Shown: piece after piece, positions 32,778-42,400 of the stretch
Position numbering within the stretch: the first letter of the stretch is position 1
Layout of the letters: each line of letters begins with the position of its first letter
Assembly: GCA_028290285.1 (NCBI GenBank)
Contig: JAQGKD010000090.1
Span: 62,001 to 126,000 of the forward strand
Origin: Hyphomicrobiales bacterium
GTDB lineage: Bacteria > Pseudomonadota > Alphaproteobacteria > Rhizobiales > Beijerinckiaceae
Length of the DNA: 64,000 bases
Reading direction: 5' to 3'
Notes under the pieces: generated by a model
Database searches by the model: none
Seen by the model: only the letters and a program-made list of their open reading frames with translations
Told to the model about the DNA's origin: nothing
Position numbers and translations under genes: made by a program

Positions 32778-33847
32778 CCCGCGAAAACGTCTCGGTCATC
32801 GCAGGCGGAAAGCAATTCACGCAATGGCAGCGGGTGACGATCACGGCTGGCGCGGCGCAGGCCGCGCGCTCGGCCACCCTTGAAACCACCGAGCCGGGGT
32901 CGCTTTTCGGCAGCGAGTGGACGTTCAAGCCCGGCACCAAGGTTGAGATCCAGGCGGGTGGCGACCAGCTGCTCGTCGGTTATGTGGACGACTATGCTCC
33001 GCAGTTCGATACCACGTCGCACACTGCATCAATCTCGATCCGCTCGAAAGCCAAGGACGCGATCGACAGTTCGGCGGTGCACGATACTGGCGAAATCCGC
33101 GACAAGGACCTTGAGGGCATCGCGAAAGACCTCGACAAGTTCGGGATCGGGTTCAAGGCCGCAGGCATCCAGCTCAAGAAGATTCCGCTGCACCGTATTG
33201 CGCCGGGCGCGACCGTCTTTCAGGAACTGGAAGTTCTCGCGCGTCAGCAGGGCGTGCTGCTCGTCGGCGAACCGGACGGCTCCGTCGCTATCACCAAGGC
33301 TGGCAAGAACGGACGCCACGCGGGTGCGCTGCAGGAAGGCGTCAACATTCTGCGCGCCTCCGGCCGCATTTCCGAAAAAGGCAAGCACTCCAGCGTCAAG
33401 GTGAAGGGTCAGCGCGGGTTCGGCACCACCGCCCAGGCGCTGCGCATCGAGCACGAGGAAAAGGACGACACCGTCGAACGGTATCGGCCGCTGATCGTGG
33501 TCGCCGAGGGCGACACCGACCTCGACCGCGTGAAAACCCGCGCCGCCTATCACATCGCGCGCTCGTCGGGTTCGTCGGTCTCGGCCTCGATCACGGTCAA
33601 GGGCTGGCGCGACGAGGCGGGTGTTCTTTGGGACCCGAAAAAGCTCATCTTCGTCGAGAGCGAGCGGCTGAAAATATCGCAGGACATGGCCATTCAATCG
33701 GTCTCGTTCAATCAATCGGGCGAGGAACACGGGCTGGGCACGCATTGCGTGCTGTCGCTGGTCGATCCAAAGGCGCTCGGCGCGGACGGCAAGGCGAGCA
33801 AGGGCAAGTCGGCGAAAGCCTGGAAAACCGGCGGCGGGGACGAGTGA
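32774..33847 (+). CDS. Mu gpP-like baseplate hub protein
   Basis: A 357 aa protein of the gpD/VgrG-like hub type found as gp44/P in Mu. N-terminal MTRENVSVIAGGKQFTQWQR and FGSEWTFKPGTKVEIQAGGD, then LVGYVDDYAPQFDTTSHT, typical of the first beta domain; the C-terminal domain carries WDPKKLIFVESERLKISQDM. It forms the central hub that holds the spike. It overlaps both neighbours. Confidence 0.87.
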   Translation: MTRENVSVIAGGKQFTQWQRVTITAGAAQAARSATLETTEPGSLFGSEWTFKPGTKVEIQAGGDQLLVGYVDDYAPQFDTTSHTASISIRSKAKDAIDSSAVHDTGEIRDKDLEGIAKDLDKFGIGFKAAGIQLKKIPLHRIAPGATVFQELEVLARQQGVLLVGEPDGSVAITKAGKNGRHAGALQEGVNILRASGRISEKGKHSSVKVKGQRGFGTTAQALRIEHEEKDDTVERYRPLIVVAEGDTDLDRVKTRAAYHIARSSGSSVSASITVKGWRDEAGVLWDPKKLIFVESERLKISQDMAIQSVSFNQSGEEHGLGTHCVLSLVDPKALGADGKASKGKSAKAWKTGGGDE

Positions 33848-34312
33848 ATGCGCGGCTATTTTCCCCAGATTGCGCGCGCCGAGGTCATCTCGACCGACGA
33901 TAGTGCCGGCGAGCAAACCGTTGACGTGTACGGCATTGCCGGCGAGAAGTTTTCCAAGGTCTACCGTCACCAGATGCACGGGCTTGCCGGGCATGCTCCT
34001 GCGCAATCCAACGGCCTGCTGTTCGCGCTCGGCGGCGAGCGGTCCAAGGCAATCCTGTTCGGCGGTGAGGCTGCGGGCAAGCGCCCGACCGGCATCGCCG
34101 AGGGCAATACCGTGCTCTACGACGCGCATGGGAACGTCATCTATCTCAAAGGGACGGATGGGCTGCAGATCAAGGCCAAGGACGGCCACGTCTATGTGAC
34201 GCCTGGCTCGGGCAAGAAGGTCTACATCGGCGGCGATCCATCGGGCGGCGGGACGTTTGCGGCGGTCGCGACGCAGTCGGGCTATTCGACCGTCGTGTTT
34301 GCAAAGGTCTGA
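33848..34312 (+). CDS. Baseplate assembly protein V (Mu gp45-like)
   Basis: A 154 aa protein starting immediately after the hub gene stop. Family features: RAEVISTDDSAGEQTVDVYG at the N-terminus, then GLLFALGGERSKAILFGGEA and a C-terminal beta-helix with HVYVTPGSGKKVYIGGDPSG. Mu gp45 forms the membrane-piercing spike trimer. Length fits the family. Confidence 0.86.
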   Translation: MRGYFPQIARAEVISTDDSAGEQTVDVYGIAGEKFSKVYRHQMHGLAGHAPAQSNGLLFALGGERSKAILFGGEAAGKRPTGIAEGNTVLYDAHGNVIYLKGTDGLQIKAKDGHVYVTPGSGKKVYIGGDPSGGGTFAAVATQSGYSTVVFAKV

Positions 34313-34314
34313 GC

Positions 34315-34854
34315 ATGGTCGCGCTGAAAATCATTGAAAACACGATCGCCGCGCCATCGTTGTTGCCCGATACGGTCTGGGATGGCTTTGTCGGCGACTA
34401 CGCGCGCGGCAATCCCATGGAGCCGTCCAATCTCGGCGGCCTGCGGGCCCAGGCACCGTTGCAGACGGCGATCCTGCTTTGCCTGATGAGCGACGCGCGG
34501 GCACATCCTGGGGACGTCATACCCGACGGCTCGGGCGATCCCCGCGGCTGGCTCGGCGATCTGGTCGACCCGACCATCGCCCCGATCGGCTCGCGCCTCT
34601 GGCTGTTGCGCCGTTCGACCCTGTCGCAGCGCGTCGCCGAACAGGCCGTCATCTACGCCACCGAGGCGCTGCAGCCGCTGATAGATCAGGGCGCCATCGC
34701 CTCCGCCACCATCACCGCCGAACCGAACCTGTCCGCTGGTCGCCTCGACATGGCTGTCGCGGTTTTCAAAACCGATGGCGCGCTCGCGGCGTCGGTCAAT
34801 TTCTCGCTTCTATGGGATAAGAACCGTGGCATTCAGTATCCCCTCGATCGGTGA
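34315..34854 (+). CDS. Mu gp46-like baseplate wedge protein
   Basis: A 179 aa protein. GP46 family features: RAQAPLQTAILLCLMSDARA, then GWLGDLVDP, SRLWLLRRSTLSQRVAEQAV and an end with LLWDKNRGIQYPLDR. The family forms wedge parts of the baseplate. The last 29 bases overlap the gp47-like gene in another frame. Confidence 0.85.
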   Translation: MVALKIIENTIAAPSLLPDTVWDGFVGDYARGNPMEPSNLGGLRAQAPLQTAILLCLMSDARAHPGDVIPDGSGDPRGWLGDLVDPTIAPIGSRLWLLRRSTLSQRVAEQAVIYATEALQPLIDQGAIASATITAEPNLSAGRLDMAVAVFKTDGALAASVNFSLLWDKNRGIQYPLDR

Positions 34855-35932
34855 AATCGGAACGCGGCTGAAGAACAGCTTCCGCGCCTATCTGCCCGGC
34901 ACGGATGCATGGATCGAGCCGAATAATCTCTCGGTCACATCGCGCACGTTCGCGCTGACCATGTTCGAAGCCTATCAGCGCCTGCAGTTCCTCTACCGGC
35001 AGCTGTTCGCGTCGACCGCGGACGCCTACCATCTGGAATTCCGGCACGGCTACGAATACGGCATCACCCGCAAGGCGTCGCAGGCGGCATCGGGCTTTGT
35101 CATCATTTCGCAGGTGACGCCGACCGCCAACGTCGTCATCCCGGCGGGTCTGCGCGTGCTGCGCGGCGACAACGTCTCTTATATCACCACGCAGGCGGGC
35201 GTGATGGCCTCGGGCGCGGTGACCGTGCCGGTGCGTTGCGAAACGTCCGGCGCGAGCACCGACACGCCGGATGGCGTGCAATTCGCGCTCGAGCAGCAGC
35301 CCTCTCTGCCCAATCTGTCCGACACGGTTGTGGTTGCGGCAGGCGGCATCGGCGGTGGCGCTGACGCAGAGACGGACGACCAGTTGCGCTCGCGCATCCT
35401 CTACCGCAAGCGCAACCCGCCGCACGGCGGCTCGCTCGCCGACTACGTGATCTGGGCGACGTCAATCCCTGGCTGCACGCGCTGCTACGTCTCGCCCTTC
35501 ACCAATTCGCCGAGCGCGGTCACGCTCTACCCGCTGTTTGACGACACGCGCGTCAACGGCATCCCGACCGATGCCGACCTCGCGGCGGTGCGCGATTACA
35601 TCGGCGCATCAGGAACGGATGGTGTGCGGCCGGTAACGGCGCGCATTTACGTCGTTGCGGCGATCCCGACCGTTGTTCCGATCACCATCAGCAATCTATC
35701 GAACGACACGTCGGCGACGCGCCAGGCCATCGCGGTGCAGCTCGCGGCCATGTTCGTTGAGCGTATCGTCGTCTCGACCCCTAACAGTCCGTTTGTGCTG
35801 CCGATTTCGTGGATATCCGAGGCAATTTCGCGAGCCACCAACGAGAACCGGCACACACTGGTCTCGCCGCCCAGCGACGTTTCCATCGCGGCCGGGCACC
35901 TGCCCGTGCTTGGCTCGATCTCATTCGTCTAA
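34826..35932 (+). CDS. Baseplate J-like protein (Mu gp47)
   Basis: A 368 aa protein; start chosen at GTG 34826 (AFSIPSIGEIGTRLKNSFRA) rather than the upstream ATG 34775 inside gp46. Baseplate J features: TFALTMFEAYQRLQFLYRQL, GYEYGITRKASQAASGFVI, PTANVVIPAGLRVLRGDN, GIGGGADAETDDQLRSRILY and PPHGGSLADYVIWATSIPGC. It forms the wedge that links hub to fibres. Confidence 0.9.
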   Translation: MAFSIPSIGEIGTRLKNSFRAYLPGTDAWIEPNNLSVTSRTFALTMFEAYQRLQFLYRQLFASTADAYHLEFRHGYEYGITRKASQAASGFVIISQVTPTANVVIPAGLRVLRGDNVSYITTQAGVMASGAVTVPVRCETSGASTDTPDGVQFALEQQPSLPNLSDTVVVAAGGIGGGADAETDDQLRSRILYRKRNPPHGGSLADYVIWATSIPGCTRCYVSPFTNSPSAVTLYPLFDDTRVNGIPTDADLAAVRDYIGASGTDGVRPVTARIYVVAAIPTVVPITISNLSNDTSATRQAIAVQLAAMFVERIVVSTPNSPFVLPISWISEAISRATNENRHTLVSPPSDVSIAAGHLPVLGSISFV

Positions 35933-35941
35933 GGGCCATTC

Positions 35942-36679
35942 ATGACCATCGTCTGCACTGACCTGCCGGGGCCGACGCCGGTTACAGGCGACGCGCTGTC
36001 GAACCCCACCGCCGATAGGGTTCTGGATCCGATGCTGGCGCTGTTGCCGCGAGGCGCGGCGTGGCGCACCGACGAGACGGCCGATGCCGACCATGACTCG
36101 ATGCTGCATCGGTTCTGGCGCGCGGTCGCTGACCCCGTTGCCGACTTTTACAGCAAGGCATGGGTGACCATGCTGGAAGGCACCACCGGCACCATCGTCG
36201 ACAGCCTGCCCGATTGGGAGTTGGAATTCGGCCTGCCTGACCCGTGCGTCGACAAGGAGCTGTCCTACGCGCAGCGGCTGGCGCTGTTGCGCGCGAAGGT
36301 CCTGACGCCTGGCGGGCAGTCGATCCCGTATTTCACCTGCCTGGCGAAAAGCATCGGCTACGACGTCGAGATTCGCGAATACCACGCCTTCCGTACCGGG
36401 CTCTCGCGCTGCGGCTCGCTCACCGATCAGGTCTGCTCGATCAACATCGAGTTCTTCTGGCAGGTCCGCGCGCATCTGCCTTCGGTGAAATACTTCCACA
36501 CGGGCGGCCCATCGCGGACCGGCATCGACCGGCTCGGCGAGCTGGGGCGCTATCCAGATCTGGAATGCCTGATGGAAAAGTGGAAGCCCGCGCACACCGA
36601 AATCGCGTTCCGCTACATCGCGTCGAACACGGGTGCGCTCGACCAGACCTTCATCTTGAATGTGACGGCCCTCGCCTAA
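35942..36679 (+). CDS. Mu gp48-like tail protein (DUF2313/YmfQ family)
   Basis: A 245 aa protein. YmfQ/DUF2313 features: LALLPRGAAWRTDETADADH, LHRFWRAVADPVADFYSKA, GLPDPCVDKELSYAQRLALL, and a C-terminal part with FFWQVRAHLPSVKYF and GRYPDLECLMEKWKPAHTEI. It connects the baseplate to the tail fibres. Position after gp47 is as in Mu. Confidence 0.87.
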   Translation: MTIVCTDLPGPTPVTGDALSNPTADRVLDPMLALLPRGAAWRTDETADADHDSMLHRFWRAVADPVADFYSKAWVTMLEGTTGTIVDSLPDWELEFGLPDPCVDKELSYAQRLALLRAKVLTPGGQSIPYFTCLAKSIGYDVEIREYHAFRTGLSRCGSLTDQVCSINIEFFWQVRAHLPSVKYFHTGGPSRTGIDRLGELGRYPDLECLMEKWKPAHTEIAFRYIASNTGALDQTFILNVTALA

Positions 36680-36694
36680 AAGGAACTCCGCAAA

Positions 36695-37867
36695 ATGGCG
36701 TCATTCACACCGGGGCAAATCCTGTTTGCCGCGCAGTTGCTCGCTGCCTTGGGCGAGAAGCCCGACGCCAGCTTGCTTGGCACGGCCAATGGCATCGCGA
36801 CGCTCGGCGCGGACGGCAAGCTGTTGCCGGGACAAATCCCGGCGCTGTCGATTAGCGACGTGTTCGTGGTGGCCTCGCAGGCAGCGATGCTAGCGCTGAC
36901 GGCGCAGCGCGGCGATGTCGCGATGCGCACGGACCTGTCCAAGACCTTCATTCTCGCCGTTGAGGGAGCCGCGACGCTCGCGAATTGGCAAGAGGTGCTT
37001 GTGCCGGCGGGCGGTGGCGTCTCGTCGGTTGCCGGGCGAACCGGTGCGGTCACTTTGACGGCCGACGATCTGACGGACGCAGGTGCCACCGGCAAGCTCG
37101 CCATCCGGGCCAGCTCGGCGGCGGTCTTGACCGCGCTGCTCAATCTGGCGACCTCGGCCAACAAAGGTCTGTTGCCGCCATTGAGCGGCAATTCCAACCA
37201 GTTTCTCGACGGCACCGGGACGTTCGCGCTACCTCCGGCCGCGACGCAAGCGCCGCCCGACTATCAGGTCTTTACGGCCTCGGGCACCTGGACCAAGCCG
37301 GCCTTTGCCACGGGCAACCAGGTCGTCATCGTCGAAATCATCGGCGCGGGCGGCGGCGGCTGCTCGGCATCGGCCTATGCGGGCGGCGGTGCTGGCGGCA
37401 GCTACGGGCGCATTGTGCTGCGCGCCGCTGATCTCGCCGCGACCGTAGCCGTCACGATCGGCGCGGGCGGCACCGCCGGAGCGACGGGCGGAACTGGCGG
37501 CACCACAACGTTCGGCAGCTTGCTCTCCCTGCTGGGCGGCACCGGCGGGGCAACGGCAGCCGATGCCCAGTCTGGCAACGCGGCGGGGACCGCCGACCTT
37601 CTCAATATCGGTGGTGCTGGCGCAGACGGTGCTGCTGGCTTCAACGCGGGGACCGTGTTCGGACGGGCGGCCGGCGGCGGTGGGGGGCGCCAGAATTCCC
37701 TCGTCCTGACCGCATCCAGTGTCCCGATCGCAAACTACGGCGGCAGCGGCGGCGCCGGTTCAACCGGCACGGCATCGGCCGGCACAATCCCGGGTGGGGG
37801 TGGCGGTGGCGGCTCGACGGGCGGTCCCGGCGGGCGCGGCGAAATCCGCGTCACCACCCTGCACTGA
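36695..37867 (+). CDS. Glycine-rich tail fibre protein
   Basis: A 390 aa protein. The N-terminal ~190 residues contain a fibre-type attachment region (ANGIATLGADGKLLPGQIPA, VAGRTGAVTLTADDL). Residues ~205-390 are a polyglycine-rich domain (GAGGGGCSASAYAGGGAGGS, GAGGTAGATGGTGGTTTF) of the kind that forms receptor-binding tips in other phages. It is probably a host-range determinant. Confidence 0.75.
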   Translation: MASFTPGQILFAAQLLAALGEKPDASLLGTANGIATLGADGKLLPGQIPALSISDVFVVASQAAMLALTAQRGDVAMRTDLSKTFILAVEGAATLANWQEVLVPAGGGVSSVAGRTGAVTLTADDLTDAGATGKLAIRASSAAVLTALLNLATSANKGLLPPLSGNSNQFLDGTGTFALPPAATQAPPDYQVFTASGTWTKPAFATGNQVVIVEIIGAGGGGCSASAYAGGGAGGSYGRIVLRAADLAATVAVTIGAGGTAGATGGTGGTTTFGSLLSLLGGTGGATAADAQSGNAAGTADLLNIGGAGADGAAGFNAGTVFGRAAGGGGGRQNSLVLTASSVPIANYGGSGGAGSTGTASAGTIPGGGGGGGSTGGPGGRGEIRVTTLH

Positions 37868-37909
37868 TCAGCCGCACGCTCTCTCATTTCTAATTGGGAC
37901 CAAGCCCTC

Positions 37910-38860
37910 ATGAAATATATCAAGCCGGCGGATCAGTCCGACCCGAACGCCCCCTATGTTGACGCCAATCCGAGCGCAGGCATCGACGGGTCCATCGTGC
38001 CCGCGCGGGCCATCGAGCCCGCCATGCGCGAGATCACGTTCGTCATCACGCAGGCCGGCATCACACCCAGCGATAGCGATCTGACGCAGCTCTGGCAGGC
38101 GATCCTTAACGCCATCGCCGCGCATGCCGTCGTCGCAGGCAGCACAGGCGCTTATCTGCCGCTGGCCGGCGGCACGATGAACATGGGCGCGAGCATCAAC
38201 CTGCTCGGCTCCGGTCGCGTGCTGATCGCGGGCCAAGAGGTATGGTGGCCGGGCAATGACGGCCCCTCGTCTGGCCTCGACGCCGACACCGTCGATGGCG
38301 TGCACGGCACCTCGTTTGTTCGCAACGACACCGACAGCGAGCCTGCCGTCCACGGCAAGGTGAAATTCGCCCGGCTGACGGCATCATCTAACTCGGGCGT
38401 CGTCATCATCGTGGCGAAGGACAGCCAGCTCGGCGGCGGGCGCATTCAGTTTCAGACGGATGCCGGCGCGATTTCGTTCGAGGAATGGCTCGACGACGAT
38501 CGGCGCACCATGCGCATGAAAATGTGGTCGGGCGCTGGTGCGACTTACGAGGATCAGGCGCGCTGGCTCGATACCGGCGAACTGTGGTTGCGCAAACTCG
38601 GCAACGCCGCGATCTCGGGCGGCAATGTCGCGCAGGCGATCATCGACCTTTACAACTTCGTGCACACGTCGGGCGCCGGCACGGGCGGCGGCGGCGGCAG
38701 CGGGTCGCCAATCGGCACGACCTACACCGCTATCACGCAAGACGGCTATTACCCGGGTGTTCCCTTGCCGGGTTCCTGGGTCGTCCAGAGCAGCACCTTC
38801 ACCGGCTACACTGGCGACAGCCATTCGCAGTTCTTCACCACCTGGCTCTGCGTCGCCTGA
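37910..38860 (+). CDS. Tail fibre protein
   Basis: A 316 aa protein. N-terminal segment IDGSIVPARAIEPAMREITF is common in phage fibres; LPLAGGTMNMGASINLLGSG and SGLDADTVDGVHGTSFVRND are standard fibre repeats. The C-terminal ~60 residues are Gly-rich and then beta-rich, ending in an aromatic-rich tip. It lies between the gly-rich fibre and a 170 aa gene that may be its partner. Confidence 0.7.
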   Translation: MKYIKPADQSDPNAPYVDANPSAGIDGSIVPARAIEPAMREITFVITQAGITPSDSDLTQLWQAILNAIAAHAVVAGSTGAYLPLAGGTMNMGASINLLGSGRVLIAGQEVWWPGNDGPSSGLDADTVDGVHGTSFVRNDTDSEPAVHGKVKFARLTASSNSGVVIIVAKDSQLGGGRIQFQTDAGAISFEEWLDDDRRTMRMKMWSGAGATYEDQARWLDTGELWLRKLGNAAISGGNVAQAIIDLYNFVHTSGAGTGGGGGSGSPIGTTYTAITQDGYYPGVPLPGSWVVQSSTFTGYTGDSHSQFFTTWLCVA

Positions 38861-38894
38861 TCGGCCGCGCGCGACCCTTTAGGGGCTTCCCATC

Positions 38895-39407
38895 ATGCTC
38901 GCTTATTCAACAGTCACCGCCCCGCGCTGGTTCGACCAGGGCTTTACGCACATCATCTGCAAGGTGGTGTTTCCGCATGTCGGCGACACGCCGCTCGACT
39001 TCATCGCCGCCAAGGATGACCCCGCCGAGCACCGCCGCGATATATACAATCGCTGCCTTGCCGGGGAATTCGGCACCGTCGGCCCCTACGTTGCGCCAAG
39101 CCAGACGCAGGACGAAAAGGACCGACTGATCGTCTCGCTCGGGCGCCAGCGCATCGCCGACGCCTACGGGCCGAAGCGGCTTTCCTACCTGTCCTATTTT
39201 TCGCGCATCGCCAGCAAGGCGCCGGATGATCGGTCCAAGACAGAGATGGCCGATCTGGCGGTGATGGTTGCCGGCGACGAATGGGAGGAGGCGATGCTTG
39301 CCAAGCTCGCTGATCTCGTCAAAGCGCACGACCTGCCGGGCGCCAAGGCTGACGCATCGTGGCCTGCGCTGCCTGCCGGCATGGCCGCGCTGATCGCGGC
39401 CTGCTGA
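38895..39407 (+). CDS. Hypothetical protein in the fibre cluster
   Basis: A 170 aa helical protein with RWFDQGFTHIICKVVFPHVG at the N-terminus and a mid part DRLIVSLGRQRIADAYGPKR. It lies between two fibre genes, where fibre-assembly chaperones are found, but no chaperone signature is visible. Unknown function. Confidence 0.5.
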   Translation: MLAYSTVTAPRWFDQGFTHIICKVVFPHVGDTPLDFIAAKDDPAEHRRDIYNRCLAGEFGTVGPYVAPSQTQDEKDRLIVSLGRQRIADAYGPKRLSYLSYFSRIASKAPDDRSKTEMADLAVMVAGDEWEEAMLAKLADLVKAHDLPGAKADASWPALPAGMAALIAAC

Positions 39408-39455
39408 ATCGCCGCCACGACCGACCCACCACCCATCGTTCAGGAGCTTGAAATA

Positions 39456-42400
39456 ATGGCCACGCGCCTCCCGGCCGTGATTGCACTCTCGCGTCACGAA
39501 GACCTGCGTCTTGAGTTTGCCTTGGTCGACACAACAGGCGCGGCTGTGGCCGTGGCGGCGGGCGCCTGGCAGCTTGCCTTTGGCGCATCGCTGACCATCC
39601 CGGCAACCTTGAAGGCTGGCACCACCAACGTCCTGCAGGTCGTCGCGCTAGTCGCTGATCTCGACAAGGAGATCGCGGTCGGCTTTCGCGCCGATTGCGA
39701 CCTGCAGCTTGTAGCGAATGGTGCGTCGTCGGTTTTCGCCTCTGTCACGATCCTGCGCGGCGAGGTGATGCAGTCGGTTGCCGGGACCGGACTGCGCGCC
39801 ATCAGCGTCACCCGCTCGGCCGGGTTGACCGTGTCGGTCGACCTGTCGACCGTGGCAACCGCTGTCGCCGCTTACGCCACGCAGGCCGGGGCCGCGCGCA
39901 CGGCTGCTGACGCGGATGCTGTCGCGACGGCGGCTGATCGGATCGCTGTCCATGCTGACAAGGTCGCGTCGGACATCAATGCGGCGACCGCCACCACGCA
40001 GGCCGGAATTGCCGCCGGGCACCGCGCGCAGACCGACGCAGACGCCGTTGCAACCGCCGCCGACCGCGTGCAGACCGCCGCGGATCGCGCCGCCACGGGC
40101 GCAGATCGTACCGCCGTCCATAGCGACAAAGTTTCGTCCGACATCAATGCCGCCACCGCAACGACGCAGGCAGGCATTGCGACCACGCAGGCCGGGCTTG
40201 CGGCGGCGAACAAGACTGCCGCCGACGCGGACGCCGTGGCAACGGCGGCTGACCGCGTCCAGACGGGCCTCGACCGGGTCCAAACCGGCGCGGACCGTGT
40301 CCAGACAGGATCAGACCGCACCAACACCGCGGCCCTGCTGGCGAGCTTCCGCAACGTCTTTCTCGGGGCCTTCGCGTCGGACGGCGCTGCGGCCTCATTT
40401 GCCACGACCTACGCGATCTCGCTCATTTCAGGCGTGATGTACGAGAACCAGACCTCGGGCAAATTCCGCATCTATTCGGGTTCCGCTTGGGGCGATTATG
40501 ACGCGACCGCTGCCGCTTCGCAGACGGCGGCGGCTCTGTCAGCCAGCAATGCCGCGACGGCCAAAGCCGCCGCTGATGCGGACGTCGTGCTGACCCATGC
40601 CGACGTCGTTCTCACACATGCTGATGTGGTCTTGACGCACGCGGATGCAGCCTCGACCGCTGCCGACCGCGCGGCCGTCTCGACCGACAAGGGCACCACG
40701 CACGCCGACAAGCTCGCCGCCGATGCCGATCTGGTGATCACGCATGCCGACGTTGTGCTCACCCACGCGGACGTGGTGCTGACCCATGCCGACGCGACGC
40801 AGACGGCGCTTGATCGCGCCGCCACGCACGCTGATAAGCTGGCTACCGATACCAATGTGACCACGGCAGGCAACAGCGCCACGGCGGCAGCAGGCTCGCT
40901 CGCCAGCGTCACCACCTTGCAGTCCAGTGTCTCCACCCTCGCCTTGCAGGCACAGGGCTATATGGGCTCGGCAGCGGCTTCGGCGGCGAACGCGCAGGCG
41001 GTGGCGCAGACCAACCTCAACGCGGCGGCGCGCGCGATTGCTCTAGCAACCGACGTGACGGCGGTGTTCGTCTATGACACGACCAAGGACACGGATGGCG
41101 GCGCTTGGCGCAAGAAGGTTGCGCACACATCTTGGATGAACGAGACGCTGAACACCGCCACGCGCGGCGTGCGGCAGGACTTTCCGAGCAAGGCGCTGAT
41201 TGTCTGCCGGGGCGCGATCTCGGCGGCCATGACGATCTATGACTTGGATGATCCGACTTGCCCGATGTGGATGGTGTTTGCGTCCGCGCAGGTCGGAGCT
41301 TCGTGGGCAACGAGTTACTTTCTGGCTACAGGAAACGGCACGTCAGCGGCGGAGTTTACCTCGATCTCCGCCCTAAACGGGATGCTATACGTTGGTGATG
41401 GTTATTCAGGCGGCGCGTTCGGTGTGGGAGGAATGCGCCTCGCTGACCTCATCGCTGACCGCATGTCGGCCTATAACTCACCGGGAACTGCCTACCAGCT
41501 CATAACCATGAACGGGGGTCTTTCCAGCCGCAATTCGCAGATGACGTGTACGAACACGACGGGCGGTCTTGCTTCTCAGATCGTCAACGACGTCACCGCA
41601 ACCATCCTCCCTAACACGCCCCTGAACCCGCTGCGCGCGAACCTGCCGAACCCGACTGTGGCGGTGGCGACTGCTGGCGGCGTGAGCGTGATCCGCGCCG
41701 ATGGCATGGTGTGTAATGGCAGCGGCACAGCCGCTCACAACAAGGTTAGTTTCGGCAAGGACAACAGTCTTCTCGTCATCACAGGCGCGATGCCGCAGCT
41801 CTGGACGCACCCGTCTTACCTCGCCTCTGGCGGCGGATATGCGCAGCTTTGGAACGCAGCAGCATTCCCGCAATCCAGTAACTCCCTCGCTATTTTGACT
41901 AAGGAAGGGTTTGCGACCAACGGCAGCAAAGGTCTTACTTGCGTCATCCTGAACCGCTTCTCCCTCGGTAATGACGTCGGCGCGCAGATAAGCGACAAGT
42001 ACAATACTGGGTATATGCCTGCGTACACGACCAAACTCGCCCTGTCTGAAAGCATCGCCGATCTCTCGACCCTGACCGGCATTACCTACGGTGCCGAGAA
42101 CGTCGCCAACGGCAGTTTCGGCACGGGCGATCTGACAGGCTGGACGCCGACACTGACCGGCACGGGCTCAGCGACCGTCTCAGGCGGCGTCGCCACCCTG
42201 ACAGGTGGCACCGGCACCGCGCAGCTGGCGCAGACGCTCACGGGACTCGTCCTCGGCTCGCGCTATCGGTTCCGGTTCACCAACGGCACAGCGGCGATCT
42301 CGGCGGCGATTGGTCCGGTTGCGGCGGCGTCGTTTGCTGCGCAGGCCAATGCGTTGGAATTCACCGCGTCGGCCACGTCGCAGGCGATTACGTTCGCGGT

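Noticed and set aside
39900..40870. Short repeats as a CRISPR array
   Set aside because: The repeats are 21-bp in-frame heptads without unique spacers and lie inside a fibre gene.
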